From: Saccharopolyspora indica
GTDB taxonomy: Bacteria > Actinomycetota > Actinomycetes > Mycobacteriales > Pseudonocardiaceae
Direction of reading: 5' to 3'
Assembly (NCBI RefSeq): GCF_027853965.1
Contig: NZ_JAQGLB010000019.1
Location: forward strand, 62,001-126,000
Length of the DNA: 64,000 nucleotides
Position 1 is the first letter of the stretch; every line of letters begins with the position of its first letter. Both the position numbers and the translations under genes were made by a program. Below the pieces are notes generated by a model. That model was not told the origin of the DNA. It saw nothing but the letters and a program-made list of their open reading frames with translations, and ran no database searches. Below, piece by piece: positions 18,730 to 27,671 of this stretch.

Positions 18730-20907
18730 TCAGGGCTTCGTGTTGAGGGTTGGTTCTGGTTCTGGGCGGTAGCGGTACTCCTGCTCGCCGTTCAGGAGGG
18801 AGCCTCCCGGGGTTTCCACTTCCCAGGTGGACTGGGGTTGGTCGTCCCGGTGGGTTCGGCGGGCTTTGCGGTCCGCCGTGAGCTCCGCCGGTTCGGGTGC
18901 TGCCCGGACCGACGGGGTGTTCGGCGGGGGCGTCGTGGTGGTGCGCAGGGCCGTTGGGATCTGGGCGCCCAGCTCCGCCTGGACGTCGACCTGGGGCGCC
19001 GTCCGGCCTTCCAGGACCGGTGCCGTGCTCAGGGGCAGGTCCACCGCGAACTCCGAGGTCGGCTGCTGCTTGCGCTTCTTGTCGCGATCGCGCTTGCGCT
19101 GGGCCCGGCGTTCGGTGAACGTCATCGCCGGACCCGAGCGGTGCGGGTTGCTCAGGATCGGCGGCGGGACGTCGGCGCTGCCCGAGTGCTTGCCCGGCGA
19201 TTCCGCGCTGCTGCCCGGCCGGGTGCGCCGCTGCTCGCCGCCGAGCACCGACGGCGTCGCGTTGGGCGGCGGGAGGAACGCCTCGGGCACCTCCGGCCGG
19301 GAGGTGTTCTTCGGCGACCGGCCGCCGTGCTGCGAACTCGGCGTGCCGGGCGCACCTTGAGCGGGCGCCGGTGGCCGGATGGTGCCCGCTTCCGGGTTGG
19401 AAGGTGTTGCCGCGCCCGGGATTCCTGGGCGCTGGCCGAGGATCTTGCCCTGCTGCTTCGGCTGCTGCGGCAGCGAACCCGGTGGTGGCGGCGTCGCGCC
19501 GTGCGGCATGCCCGCACCCGGCACGCCGGGGTTGCCGATCGTGCCCGGCAGTCCACCGCCCGGTGCCGTCATGCCCGGTGCGGCGCCGGGTGATGGTGGA
19601 GTTCCGTGGACGCCGGGTGCGGGGCTGCCGAGCGGCGGGGCGCTTCCGGGAGTTGGTGCGCTGCCGGGCGTCGGGGCGCTGCCGAGCGGTGGGGCGCCAC
19701 CTGGAGCTGGGGCGGTTCCCGGCACCGCCGGTGGGACGACCGCAGGTGGCGCGCTGCCCTCGCCGCCTGCCAGCGGCGGTGGTGAGCCCGGTGCCGGAGC
19801 TTCGCCGGGCGGAGCGGATCCGACCGGCGTTCCGGGCGCTCGGGCGGGTGGTGGGGCCTGACCGGGTGGTGTGGTGCCCACCGGTGCTTCAGGTGTTCGG
19901 CCGGGTGCCGGAGGTGTCGTCCCTCGCGGTGCTCCCGGTGGCGTCCCTCCGCTCGGCGCGCCGGGCGGTGTTGGCCGACCGGGTGCTCCAGGCGCGCCCG
20001 GAGCACCGACGGGCGGCGGCACCGCTGGCGCGCCAGGGCCGCCGCCAGCGGCTGGCGGTGCCATGCCTTCCGGCGCGCCTGGCCCAGCAGGTGCTCCCGG
20101 CGCTGCGGGGGCCGCCGGGGCCGCGGGCGGTGCTCCCCCAGGAGCTCCGGGGCCGCCCGGCGCTCCTGGGAGCTTCGGCGGCGGCATGCCCATCGCCCCC
20201 GGGTGCTGGACCGCGTTCAGCGGGCTGAGCTTCAACGCCCGCCCCTGCGCCAGCTCGACGATGTAGGGGGCGTAGTCGGAGGCGATCTCGTTGGCGAGCT
20301 CCCGCGCCTTCTGGTCGTACTCGTCGCCGACCTCGGCCACCTTCTCCGCCCGGGCGCCCGGAGGCGGTCCGGCCCCGGGGTTGACCGGCGGGTTGTACTT
20401 GTTGGCGGCGGCCTTCTCCCGCTGGTACTCGCGCCACAGCGCGTCCATCTTCTCCTGCGCTTCGCGCATCACCGCGGCGAGCCCGTACAGCGATCCCGCC
20501 GTGCGGCTCGCCGCCGACTGCCAGACCTGCAGGTACGCCAGGGTCTCCCCGACCTTGCTCAGGTACGCGTCCTTGGCCGCGGGCGATTCCCACTCCGCCT
20601 TGAGGGATTCGGTCTGCTGGCGCAGCTGGGTCTGCGTGGTGGACAGCATCGTCGCGACGTTGGTGAACTCGTCGCCGCGGAACTCCGCGGTTTCCGGCTG
20701 CTCACCCATGATCTGCAGCCTGATGCCTTCGATTCCCTCGTTCGACTCGTCGGGGCTGCGGGTGTACCCGCCGCCGCCCTTGGTCTCCCCGGTGTAGAAG
20801 AGCTCGTCGGGGCCCATCGGGCCGCGACCGGCTCCGGTGGAGTACTGCTCCAGCGCGTTGAAGTTGTAGCCGTAGTAGTCGTCAGGTGATCCGGGCACCC
20901 GAATCAC
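18730..20907 (-). CDS. WXG/PPE-like ESX substrate candidate with long Pro-Gly-Ala region
   Basis: A 725-residue protein. Residues about 80-190 form a helical hairpin with a W-x-S turn (LKAEWESPAAKDAYLSKVGE, then WQSAASRTAGSLYGLAAVMREAQEKMDALW), resembling WXG100, PPE or EspB-type substrates. From about 235 to 520 it is a collagen-like low-complexity run (GAPGGPGAPGG and PGSAPTPGSAPPLG repeats). A basic patch (RRAQRKRDRDKKRKQQ) and a tail with TWEVETPGGSLL follow. There is no signal peptide. The GTG overlaps the stop of the 332-residue gene (GTGA), so the two are cotranslated and may form a substrate pair. Confidence 0.75.
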   Translation of the reverse strand: MIRVPGSPDDYYGYNFNALEQYSTGAGRGPMGPDELFYTGETKGGGGYTRSPDESNEGIEGIRLQIMGEQPETAEFRGDEFTNVATMLSTTQTQLRQQTESLKAEWESPAAKDAYLSKVGETLAYLQVWQSAASRTAGSLYGLAAVMREAQEKMDALWREYQREKAAANKYNPPVNPGAGPPPGARAEKVAEVGDEYDQKARELANEIASDYAPYIVELAQGRALKLSPLNAVQHPGAMGMPPPKLPGAPGGPGAPGGAPPAAPAAPAAPGAPAGPGAPEGMAPPAAGGGPGAPAVPPPVGAPGAPGAPGRPTPPGAPSGGTPPGAPRGTTPPAPGRTPEAPVGTTPPGQAPPPARAPGTPVGSAPPGEAPAPGSPPPLAGGEGSAPPAVVPPAVPGTAPAPGGAPPLGSAPTPGSAPTPGSAPPLGSPAPGVHGTPPSPGAAPGMTAPGGGLPGTIGNPGVPGAGMPHGATPPPPGSLPQQPKQQGKILGQRPGIPGAATPSNPEAGTIRPPAPAQGAPGTPSSQHGGRSPKNTSRPEVPEAFLPPPNATPSVLGGEQRRTRPGSSAESPGKHSGSADVPPPILSNPHRSGPAMTFTERRAQRKRDRDKKRKQQPTSEFAVDLPLSTAPVLEGRTAPQVDVQAELGAQIPTALRTTTTPPPNTPSVRAAPEPAELTADRKARRTHRDDQPQSTWEVETPGGSLLNGEQEYRYRPEPEPTLNTKP

Positions 20908-21902
20908 ATCCCCTCGGCCAGTCGGCGGCTCTTCTCCAGGTTGCGGCGCGCCTGCTCCGTCATGTCCTCCGGCGTCACCTTCTTCGGCTGCCGCCCGACG
21001 TCGTGCTCCTCGGTGCGGTCGCCGACGGCCTCGCCGTCCTTCACCCGCTGCTTGTAGTAGTGGTGCGATTCGGTGCCGTCCCGGTGCTCCCGGATCTCCT
21101 TGTGCTCCTCGAACTCGACAGCGCCCTTGCCCCGCCGCTCGGTGCGGATCTTGGTCACCTCGTCGCGGCCACCGGCGATCCGATCTTCCCGCGGCGTGCG
21201 GGTGGTGGTGCTGATGACCTGGCCGTTGCCGTCGTAGCCCTTGGTGATCGCCGTGCCGTCCGGCCTGGTGATGTTCGTGTAGGTCTCGGTGCCGTTCTCG
21301 TCGTACCCGGTCTCGGTGATGCCTTCGGCGGTCTGCACCACGGTGCGGGTCCGGCCGTCCGCGGTCTCGTAGGTGTAGGCCACGCCGCCGGAGAAGTTGC
21401 TCTTGGCGACGAGCTTCTCCTCGCCGGGCTTGCCCATGCCGGGCGGCGGGGCCTGGTCGGCGAGCGTCTCGCTGCCCTTGAGGTACGGCGGGGCGCCGGG
21501 CGGTCGTTCCGCGCCCGGTTCGGCGAAGGCCCACTCGATGCCGTTCAGGCGCACCCGGCTGCCGTTGTCGGTGTCCTCGTAGAGGTCGGCGCAGATGTGC
21601 GCCACGGAGGAGAGAGCCAGGTGGTTCTGCCGGATGTCGGCCAGGAAGCTCATGATCTCGCGGGCGTTGCGGTCCACCAGCTGGCCGGCGTGGCTGCCCT
21701 CCGGGAATCCGCCGGTGCTGATCGACGTGTCGTCGCCGACGCCGTTGATGTTCATGGCGCCGCCCATCGCGTCGTCCTGCAGGTTCTTGGCGATGGTGGC
21801 GATGTTCTTGCCGTAACCGCGCAGCGAACCGGGATCGGCCTTGAGCTGGTCGCCCTCGGTGGCCCAGCTCGCCCCGCCGCCGTCCTGCTCTGGAACCGCC
21901 AT
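20904..21902 (-). CDS. ESX-linked protein with helical N-terminus, YxxxD motif and YD-like repeats
   Basis: A 332-residue protein just downstream of eccC. Residues 20-110 look helical (WXG-like size, without a clear WXG turn) and end in ICADLYEDTDNGS, whose YEDTD fits the YxxxD/E type VII export signal. The second half contains short strands such as GITETGYDENGTETYTN and ITKGYDGNGQVISTT, like the YD repeats of Rhs proteins, then a charged C-terminus. There is no signal peptide. It is coupled to the Pro-Gly-rich gene and has AAGGGG before its ATG. It is probably a secreted substrate or its partner. Confidence 0.72.
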   Translation of the reverse strand: MAVPEQDGGGASWATEGDQLKADPGSLRGYGKNIATIAKNLQDDAMGGAMNINGVGDDTSISTGGFPEGSHAGQLVDRNAREIMSFLADIRQNHLALSSVAHICADLYEDTDNGSRVRLNGIEWAFAEPGAERPPGAPPYLKGSETLADQAPPPGMGKPGEEKLVAKSNFSGGVAYTYETADGRTRTVVQTAEGITETGYDENGTETYTNITRPDGTAITKGYDGNGQVISTTTRTPREDRIAGGRDEVTKIRTERRGKGAVEFEEHKEIREHRDGTESHHYYKQRVKDGEAVGDRTEEHDVGRQPKKVTPEDMTEQARRNLEKSRRLAEGM

Positions 21903-21964
21903 GTCGTCCCCTTCGTCAGAACCCCGTCCCGTCCAACGAACCACCCCGTGTCAACCCCACCGCC

Positions 21965-24900
21965 TCACTCCGGTGGCAGGTTGGCGAACTGGACGAGCTC
22001 CTGGCCGCGGCCGCGGGTGACCAGCCAGCCGCGGCCCGGGGGCAGCGGTTCCGGCTTGAGCTTGCCGAAGACCGGGCCCTCCTCCGGGTTGCCGGAGAGC
22101 AGGACGCCCGGCGAGGCCAGGTCGCGGACCCGGGAGATCACCGGGTCGAAGACCGCTCGCGCCACGCCGCCGACCCGGCGGGTCAGCACCAGGTGCAGGC
22201 CGATGTCGCGGCCCTGGGTCATGAAGTCCAGCAGCCTGGTGAGCGGGTTGTCGTGCGGGTTCGGCGCGACCAGGTCGTAGTCGTCGATCAGGATGAACAG
22301 CTCCGGGCCCTGCCACCAGTCGCGGGCGCGCAGCTGCTCGGGCGTGATGTCCGGGCCGGGCAGCCGCTTCTGCATCGCCTGGATGGTCAGCTGCACCATC
22401 TCCTTGGTGCTGTTGGCCGCGCTGGCGTAGCCGACCAGGTACTCGTCGGGCACCAGGCCGAGCAGGCTGCGGCGGAAGTCGACCACCGCGATCTGCGCCT
22501 GCTCCGGGGTGTAGCGGTTCATGATGCTGCGCGCCAGCGACCGCAGGAAGGTGCTCTTGCCGGACTCCACGTCGCCGAAGAGCATCAGGTGCGGTTCCAC
22601 CTCGAAGTTCAGGTGGACCGGCTGCAGGTCGGTCTCGGAGATGCCGACCGCGATGCCGTGCGGCGAGTTCTGCGACAGCGCCGAGTAGGGCAGTTCGGCG
22701 GGCAGCAGCCGGACGCCGGAGGCGCGCTGCCCCGGCCACGCCCGGCCGACCGCTTCGACGAAGTGCCGCACGCCGTCGGAGAGGTCTTCGGCGGTCGAGC
22801 GGTCGTCGATCCGCGGCACCGCGGCGAGGAACTGCCCGGCGTCGGGCGAGAGGCCGCGGCCCGGCGACTGCTCGGGCACGCCCGCCGCTTCGCGCCTGCC
22901 GAGCATCGAGTCCACCGCGTCGCCGAGCTTGAGCTCGATGCGGCTGCCGAACATGTCGCGGGTGTTCATCCGCAGGTCCATCCAGCGGTTGGCGGTGGCG
23001 ATGACGTGGATGCCGTAGGCCAGGCCGCGGTTGACCAGCTGGATGACGCCGGTCTCCAGGCTCTCGAACTCGCCGCGCAGCGTGGACCAGCCGTCCACGA
23101 CCAGGAACAGGTCGCCGAAGCGGTCCTCCGGGAACCGCCCTTCGCGCAGCATCCGCCGGTAGGTGGCCATGCTGTCGATGCCGTGCTCGGCGAACCGGGC
23201 CTCGCGCTCGGCCAGCAGCGCGAGGGCTTCGGCGATGCTGCGGCGCACCTGGTCGGTCTCGCGGCGGGTCGCGACGCCGCCGATGTGCGCCAGCTCGCGC
23301 ATGCCGGTCAGCCCGCCGCCGCCGAAGTCCAGGCAGATGAACTGCACCTCGGCGGGCGTGTGGGTGAGCGCGAGGCTGCCCACGATGCTGCGGAGCAGGG
23401 TGCTCTTGCCGCTGTGCGGGCCGCCGACGACCACCACGTTGCCGCCCGCCGCCGCGAGGTCCAGCCAGCACAGGTCGCGGCGCTGCTCGAAGGGCCGGTC
23501 GATGACGCCGGTCACCGCGCGCAGCTTGCCCTGCAGCTCCACCTTGGACGTGGTCAGGCCGCGCTCCGGGTCGACCTCCAGCGGGCCGAGCAGCTGGTCC
23601 AGGGTGGCCGGTTCGTCCAGCGGCGGCAGCCACACCTGGTGCGCCGGTTTGCCCTGCCCCTCCAGGCGGTCCACCAGCACGTCGAGCAGCGTGTCGCCGG
23701 CCGGTTCCTCGGCGGGCTCCGAAGGCAGCTCCTCGGTGACGCGGGGGCGCAGGAAGTTGGTCGAGTAGTCCTGCACCGGGTCGATCTGGCGGCCCTCGTC
23801 GTCGATGCGCTTGACCACTCCGCGCTGGTGCAGGCCGGAGACGTAGGCGGCCTTGAAGCGCAGCAGTTCTTCGGTGCCGACGCGCAGGAAGCCGTTGCCC
23901 GGTGAGCGCGGCAGCTCGTAGGCATCAGGCGCACCGAGCACGACGCGGCTCTCCATCGCGGAGAAGGTGCGCAGGCCGATCCGGTAGGACAGGTGCGTGT
24001 CCAGGCCGCGCAGCTTGCCCTCCTCCAGGCGCTGCGAGGCGAGCAGCAGGTGCACGCCCAGCGAGCGGCCGACGCGTCCGATCTGGACGAACATGTCGAT
24101 GAAGTCCGGGCGGGCGGTGAGCAGCTCGGAGAACTCGTCGACGATGACCAGCAGCGAGGGCAGCGGATCCAGCGGCGCACCGGCGGTGCGGGCGCGCTCG
24201 TAGTCGCGCTGCGACGGGTAGTTGCCCGCCTTGCGTAGCAGTTCCTGCCTGCGGATCAGCTCGCCCTGGATCGCGTCGAGCATCCGGTCCACCAGGTGCA
24301 GCTCGTCGGCGAGGTTGGTGATCACCGCGCTGGTGTGCGGCAGCCGGTCGAGCTTGGTGAAGGTCGCGCCGCCCTTGAAGTCGACGAGCACGAAGTTGAG
24401 GGCTTCCGAGTCGTGGGTGACCGCGAGGGAGAGCACCAGGGTGCGCAGCAGCTCGGACTTGCCGGAGCCGGTGGCGCCGACCAGCAGGCCGTGCGGGCCC
24501 ATGCCGTCCTGCGCGGCCTCCTTGATGTCCAGCTCCATCGGGCGGCCGTCGGCGGTGATGCCGATCGGCACCCGGAGCCGGTCGCGGTTGGAGCGCGCCG
24601 TCCAGTTCTCCGCCGGGTCGAACTCGTAGGGATCGCCCAGCCCCAGCAGGTCGGTGAGCTCCAGCGAACCGGACAGCGGTTGGTCGCCGGTGGACAGCGC
24701 GGAGAGCCGCATCGGCGCCAACGAGCGCACCAGGCCGCGCATGCCTTCCAGGTCGAAGGCGTCGGCACGGCCGACGGAGCCGGTGCCGTCCATGGTGCGG
24801 CTGGTGAGCCTGCCGTCGGCGGCGATGTCGAGGACCAGCGTGGTGGCATCCAGCACGCGGGGCGGATCGGCGGCCAGGTTGATCAGCGTGACGCCCTCGA

Positions 24901-25915
24901 CGCCGCCCTCGATCATCAGGTGCTCGGAACCGGTGGTGTCGCCGCCGTCGAGGAAGACGACCAGGTGCGCGGCGCCTTCGATCGGCACCGAGCCCGGGTT
25001 GAACCGCGGCCGGTTGGCCAGCACGTCGTCGAGCATCGCCTCCAGCGCGGTGACGCTCGGCGCCACCAGGCGGATCTGGCCGACGGCGTCGGTCTTGGTC
25101 GGGTGCAGCGCGTGCGGCAGCCACTTCGCCCACTCCCAGACGTCGCGCTCGTCGGGGCGGATGCAGAAGGCGGTGAGCACGTTGCTCGGCGCGTGGAAGG
25201 TGCCCAGCTGCGCGACGACGGCGCGGGCGAAGGCGCGCTTGGCCTCGCGGTCGCCGGTGACGTAGATCTGGGAGAAACCGCGCAGCGCCACCGCGACCGG
25301 CAGGTCGGGCACCGTCGAGTAGGTGGTGACGAACTTGCGCAGCGCCATCGCGCACAGCGGTTCGAGCTCGTCGACCGGGCGGGTGTCCGGCGGCACCAGG
25401 CGGGTCGCCAGCTCCTGCGGGCCCAGCCCCATCCGGACCACCGTGTAGTCCCAGTCGGCCGGGCGGCGCTCCCACAGCCGGGCGCTGTGCGCGGTGGACC
25501 ACAGCTGCTCGGGATCGGGGTGCCGGTAGAACATCGCCTTGCGCTGGCGCTCGACGGTGTCGCGCACCTGGGCGCGCAGCTGGCTCAGCCGCCGCATGTA
25601 CCGGCGGCGCTCGGCGAGCATCTCCTGCTTGCTGGCGCCCTGGCTCATCTGGTTGACGACCTGGAAGCCGATCATGCCGAGCATCGCCGCGCCGTAGAGC
25701 CCGCCCGCGACGTACATCAGCGGGCCCGAACGACCGGCGCCGATCAGCAGCGCCATGCCCGCCATGCCGGCCATCATCGGCAGCACCATCAGCACCCGCG
25801 TCCAGTTCCGGCCGGGTGGTGGCGGGTTCTCCGGCGGCGCGTCGAGCACCAGCTCGCCGGAGGGCAGGTCCGGCGCGGGCCGCCGCAGCGGACGCCGGAC
25901 GATGATCGTTCCCAA
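21965..25915 (-). CDS. eccC: type VII secretion ATPase EccC (fused EccCa-EccCb)
   Basis: A 1,316-residue FtsK/SpoIIIE-type motor of the ESX system. Two membrane helices lie near residues 41-60 and 67-86. Three ATPase domains have Walker A sequences GATGSGKSE (about 480), GGPHSGKST (about 830) and GDVESGKST (about 1113), with Walker B VIVDEF in the first. EccCa and EccCb are fused in one chain, as in ESX-3, ESX-4 and ESX-5. The start MGTIIVRRPLRRPAPDLPSGELVL uses TTG at 25915 with GGAGG 8 nt upstream; the family N-terminus supports this start. It is divergent from eccD. Confidence 0.95.
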   Translation of the reverse strand: MGTIIVRRPLRRPAPDLPSGELVLDAPPENPPPPGRNWTRVLMVLPMMAGMAGMALLIGAGRSGPLMYVAGGLYGAAMLGMIGFQVVNQMSQGASKQEMLAERRRYMRRLSQLRAQVRDTVERQRKAMFYRHPDPEQLWSTAHSARLWERRPADWDYTVVRMGLGPQELATRLVPPDTRPVDELEPLCAMALRKFVTTYSTVPDLPVAVALRGFSQIYVTGDREAKRAFARAVVAQLGTFHAPSNVLTAFCIRPDERDVWEWAKWLPHALHPTKTDAVGQIRLVAPSVTALEAMLDDVLANRPRFNPGSVPIEGAAHLVVFLDGGDTTGSEHLMIEGGVEGVTLINLAADPPRVLDATTLVLDIAADGRLTSRTMDGTGSVGRADAFDLEGMRGLVRSLAPMRLSALSTGDQPLSGSLELTDLLGLGDPYEFDPAENWTARSNRDRLRVPIGITADGRPMELDIKEAAQDGMGPHGLLVGATGSGKSELLRTLVLSLAVTHDSEALNFVLVDFKGGATFTKLDRLPHTSAVITNLADELHLVDRMLDAIQGELIRRQELLRKAGNYPSQRDYERARTAGAPLDPLPSLLVIVDEFSELLTARPDFIDMFVQIGRVGRSLGVHLLLASQRLEEGKLRGLDTHLSYRIGLRTFSAMESRVVLGAPDAYELPRSPGNGFLRVGTEELLRFKAAYVSGLHQRGVVKRIDDEGRQIDPVQDYSTNFLRPRVTEELPSEPAEEPAGDTLLDVLVDRLEGQGKPAHQVWLPPLDEPATLDQLLGPLEVDPERGLTTSKVELQGKLRAVTGVIDRPFEQRRDLCWLDLAAAGGNVVVVGGPHSGKSTLLRSIVGSLALTHTPAEVQFICLDFGGGGLTGMRELAHIGGVATRRETDQVRRSIAEALALLAEREARFAEHGIDSMATYRRMLREGRFPEDRFGDLFLVVDGWSTLRGEFESLETGVIQLVNRGLAYGIHVIATANRWMDLRMNTRDMFGSRIELKLGDAVDSMLGRREAAGVPEQSPGRGLSPDAGQFLAAVPRIDDRSTAEDLSDGVRHFVEAVGRAWPGQRASGVRLLPAELPYSALSQNSPHGIAVGISETDLQPVHLNFEVEPHLMLFGDVESGKSTFLRSLARSIMNRYTPEQAQIAVVDFRRSLLGLVPDEYLVGYASAANSTKEMVQLTIQAMQKRLPGPDITPEQLRARDWWQGPELFILIDDYDLVAPNPHDNPLTRLLDFMTQGRDIGLHLVLTRRVGGVARAVFDPVISRVRDLASPGVLLSGNPEEGPVFGKLKPEPLPPGRGWLVTRGRGQELVQFANLPPE

Positions 25916-26116
25916 GACCGAGACCTCCAGATCGCTTGCGGCGCGGTCGTGTTCTCGTCATCCCGAAGTGCTGCGCGGTGCCCCCGGGCACAGATTAGCC
26001 GCAAATCCGGGACTTCCAAGACGCGGCGAGGTTACGTTACTGGCGCCACCGAGCGGATCGTTGATAGACAATCCTGGCGAATTCCGATCTTCCCGCCCCC
26101 GCCGACAGGAGCGCGC

Positions 26117-27517
26117 ATGTCGTCCGCATTGGGCACCACGCTGGCGAAAGTCACGATTTCCACGCCGAAGCGCGGGATCGACGTCGCACTGCCCGAGGAC
26201 GTCGCGGTCGCCGAGCTGCTGCCCTACGTCCTGCGGCACGCCGGCGACGACGCGGCCGACGCCGGGGAACGGCACGGCGGCTGGGCGCTGCGGCGCACCA
26301 CCGGCGACCGGCTCGACCCGAAGCAAACCCTTGGTGCGCAGGGAGTTCTCGACGGCGAAGTACTCCATCTGGTGCCGGGCCAGTCCGAATGGCCGGAGAT
26401 CGAGTACGACGATCTGGTGGAGACGATCGCCAGCGGCGCTAGGCAGAACGGACGAAGCTGGGGTCGGACGGCCACGCGCCGGTGCGGCCTGGCGGTCGCC
26501 GGTTCGCTGCTGCTCGGCGGAACTCTGATCACGCTGCTGTTCCGGGGACCTTGGCTGCTGCCCGGCCTGGTGCTGCTGACCACCGCGGTGGCGCTGACCG
26601 CGCTCGGCATCGTCGTGGCGCGCGCGGTTCCGGATGCGCGCGCGGGCGCGCTGTTCGCCGGGTGCGCGCTGCCGTACGCGTTCCTGGGCGGTCTGCTGAG
26701 CACCGCGCCCGCGCACGTCGCGCTGCTGGAGTTCGGCAGCGCGCAACTGCTGGTCGGCACGATTTCCCTGCTGGTGTTCGGGATTGCCGGATACGTCGGA
26801 GTCGCGGCCGAAGCGCGGGTGTTCGTGGCCGCGATCGCGGTAGGCCTGTTCGGCACGCTCGGCGCGGCGTTCGGCGGCTGGCTCGGCGCGGACGCGGCGG
26901 CGGCGCTGGTCCTGACGACGGGAATCGCGCTGCTACCGGCATATCCGCTGCTGGCGATCCGCCTCGGCCGGCTCCCCGTCCCGGAACTCCCCCAGCGCGC
27001 GGCCGACATGCTCGCCGACAAGCCCGCGGCCCCGACCTCGACGGTGTTCGCGGCCGCCCGCCGCACCGACGAGATCCTCACCGGACTCCTGCTCGGCCTC
27101 GCCGCCACCGCCGCGCTCTGCGTTCCGCCGCTGCTCGCGCACGGCGGCGCAGCTCGGGTGACGATGCTCGCGCTGGGCGCGGCCGCGCTGCTGCTGCGCT
27201 CGCGCCTGTTCCCGATCCCGCGCCAGCGGGTTCCGCTGCTCATCGCCGGTCTGCTGGTCGCGGCGGGCTTCGCAGCCGGAATCACCACCGGCTTCGAAGG
27301 CACGCTCGGCCCAGCGCTGTCGCTGCTGGTGCTGGTGCTCGTGGCGCTGCTGGTCGCAGCCGCAGGCATGGTCTACGCGCACAAGACGCCGTCGCCGCTC
27401 CTCGGCCGCATCGCGGACTGGACCGACGTGCTCGCCGTCCTGGCCCTGATCCCCTACGCCGCCTACACGACCGGCTTCTTCACCTACGTCCAAGGCCTCA
27501 TGGCCTCCATCGGCTGA
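26117..27517 (+). CDS. eccD: type VII secretion integral membrane protein EccD
   Basis: A 466-residue protein. The N-terminal 85 or so residues form a ubiquitin-like YukD domain (KVTISTPKRGIDVALPEDVAVAELL, then HLVPGQ). About eleven membrane helices follow (from residue 125 to the end), with the cytosolic loop PVPELPQRAADMLADKP in the middle. It forms the large raft of the ESX membrane complex. The ATG at 26117 has AGGAG 5 nt upstream; upstream in-frame sequence has no family similarity. A shared 200-bp promoter region separates it from divergent eccC. A hairpin follows at 27530. Confidence 0.92.
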   Translation: MSSALGTTLAKVTISTPKRGIDVALPEDVAVAELLPYVLRHAGDDAADAGERHGGWALRRTTGDRLDPKQTLGAQGVLDGEVLHLVPGQSEWPEIEYDDLVETIASGARQNGRSWGRTATRRCGLAVAGSLLLGGTLITLLFRGPWLLPGLVLLTTAVALTALGIVVARAVPDARAGALFAGCALPYAFLGGLLSTAPAHVALLEFGSAQLLVGTISLLVFGIAGYVGVAAEARVFVAAIAVGLFGTLGAAFGGWLGADAAAALVLTTGIALLPAYPLLAIRLGRLPVPELPQRAADMLADKPAAPTSTVFAAARRTDEILTGLLLGLAATAALCVPPLLAHGGAARVTMLALGAAALLLRSRLFPIPRQRVPLLIAGLLVAAGFAAGITTGFEGTLGPALSLLVLVLVALLVAAAGMVYAHKTPSPLLGRIADWTDVLAVLALIPYAAYTTGFFTYVQGLMASIG

Positions 27518-27529
27518 GGTGGAAGGGGC

Positions 27530-27558
27530 GTGGCTGGCGTCCCGCAGACGTCAGCCAC
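27530..27558 (+). terminator. hairpin downstream of eccD
   Basis: GTGGCTGGCGT pairs with ACGTCAGCCAC (one G-T pair) around CCCGCAG, starting 12 bp after the eccD stop. An alternative pairing of CCCGCAG with CTGCGGG overlaps it. It is probably the end of the eccD transcript and insulates the toxin gene. Confidence 0.5.
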
Positions 27559-27671
27559 TGCGGGAACTCGGTGCCCTAGTCGTGCCTTGATCACATTCCA
27601 CCCAAATCGGTTGCTCACCGATGGACCGTCCCCTAGGACTGTGCGGGGCCTTGAGTTCTAGGGGGAATGGG

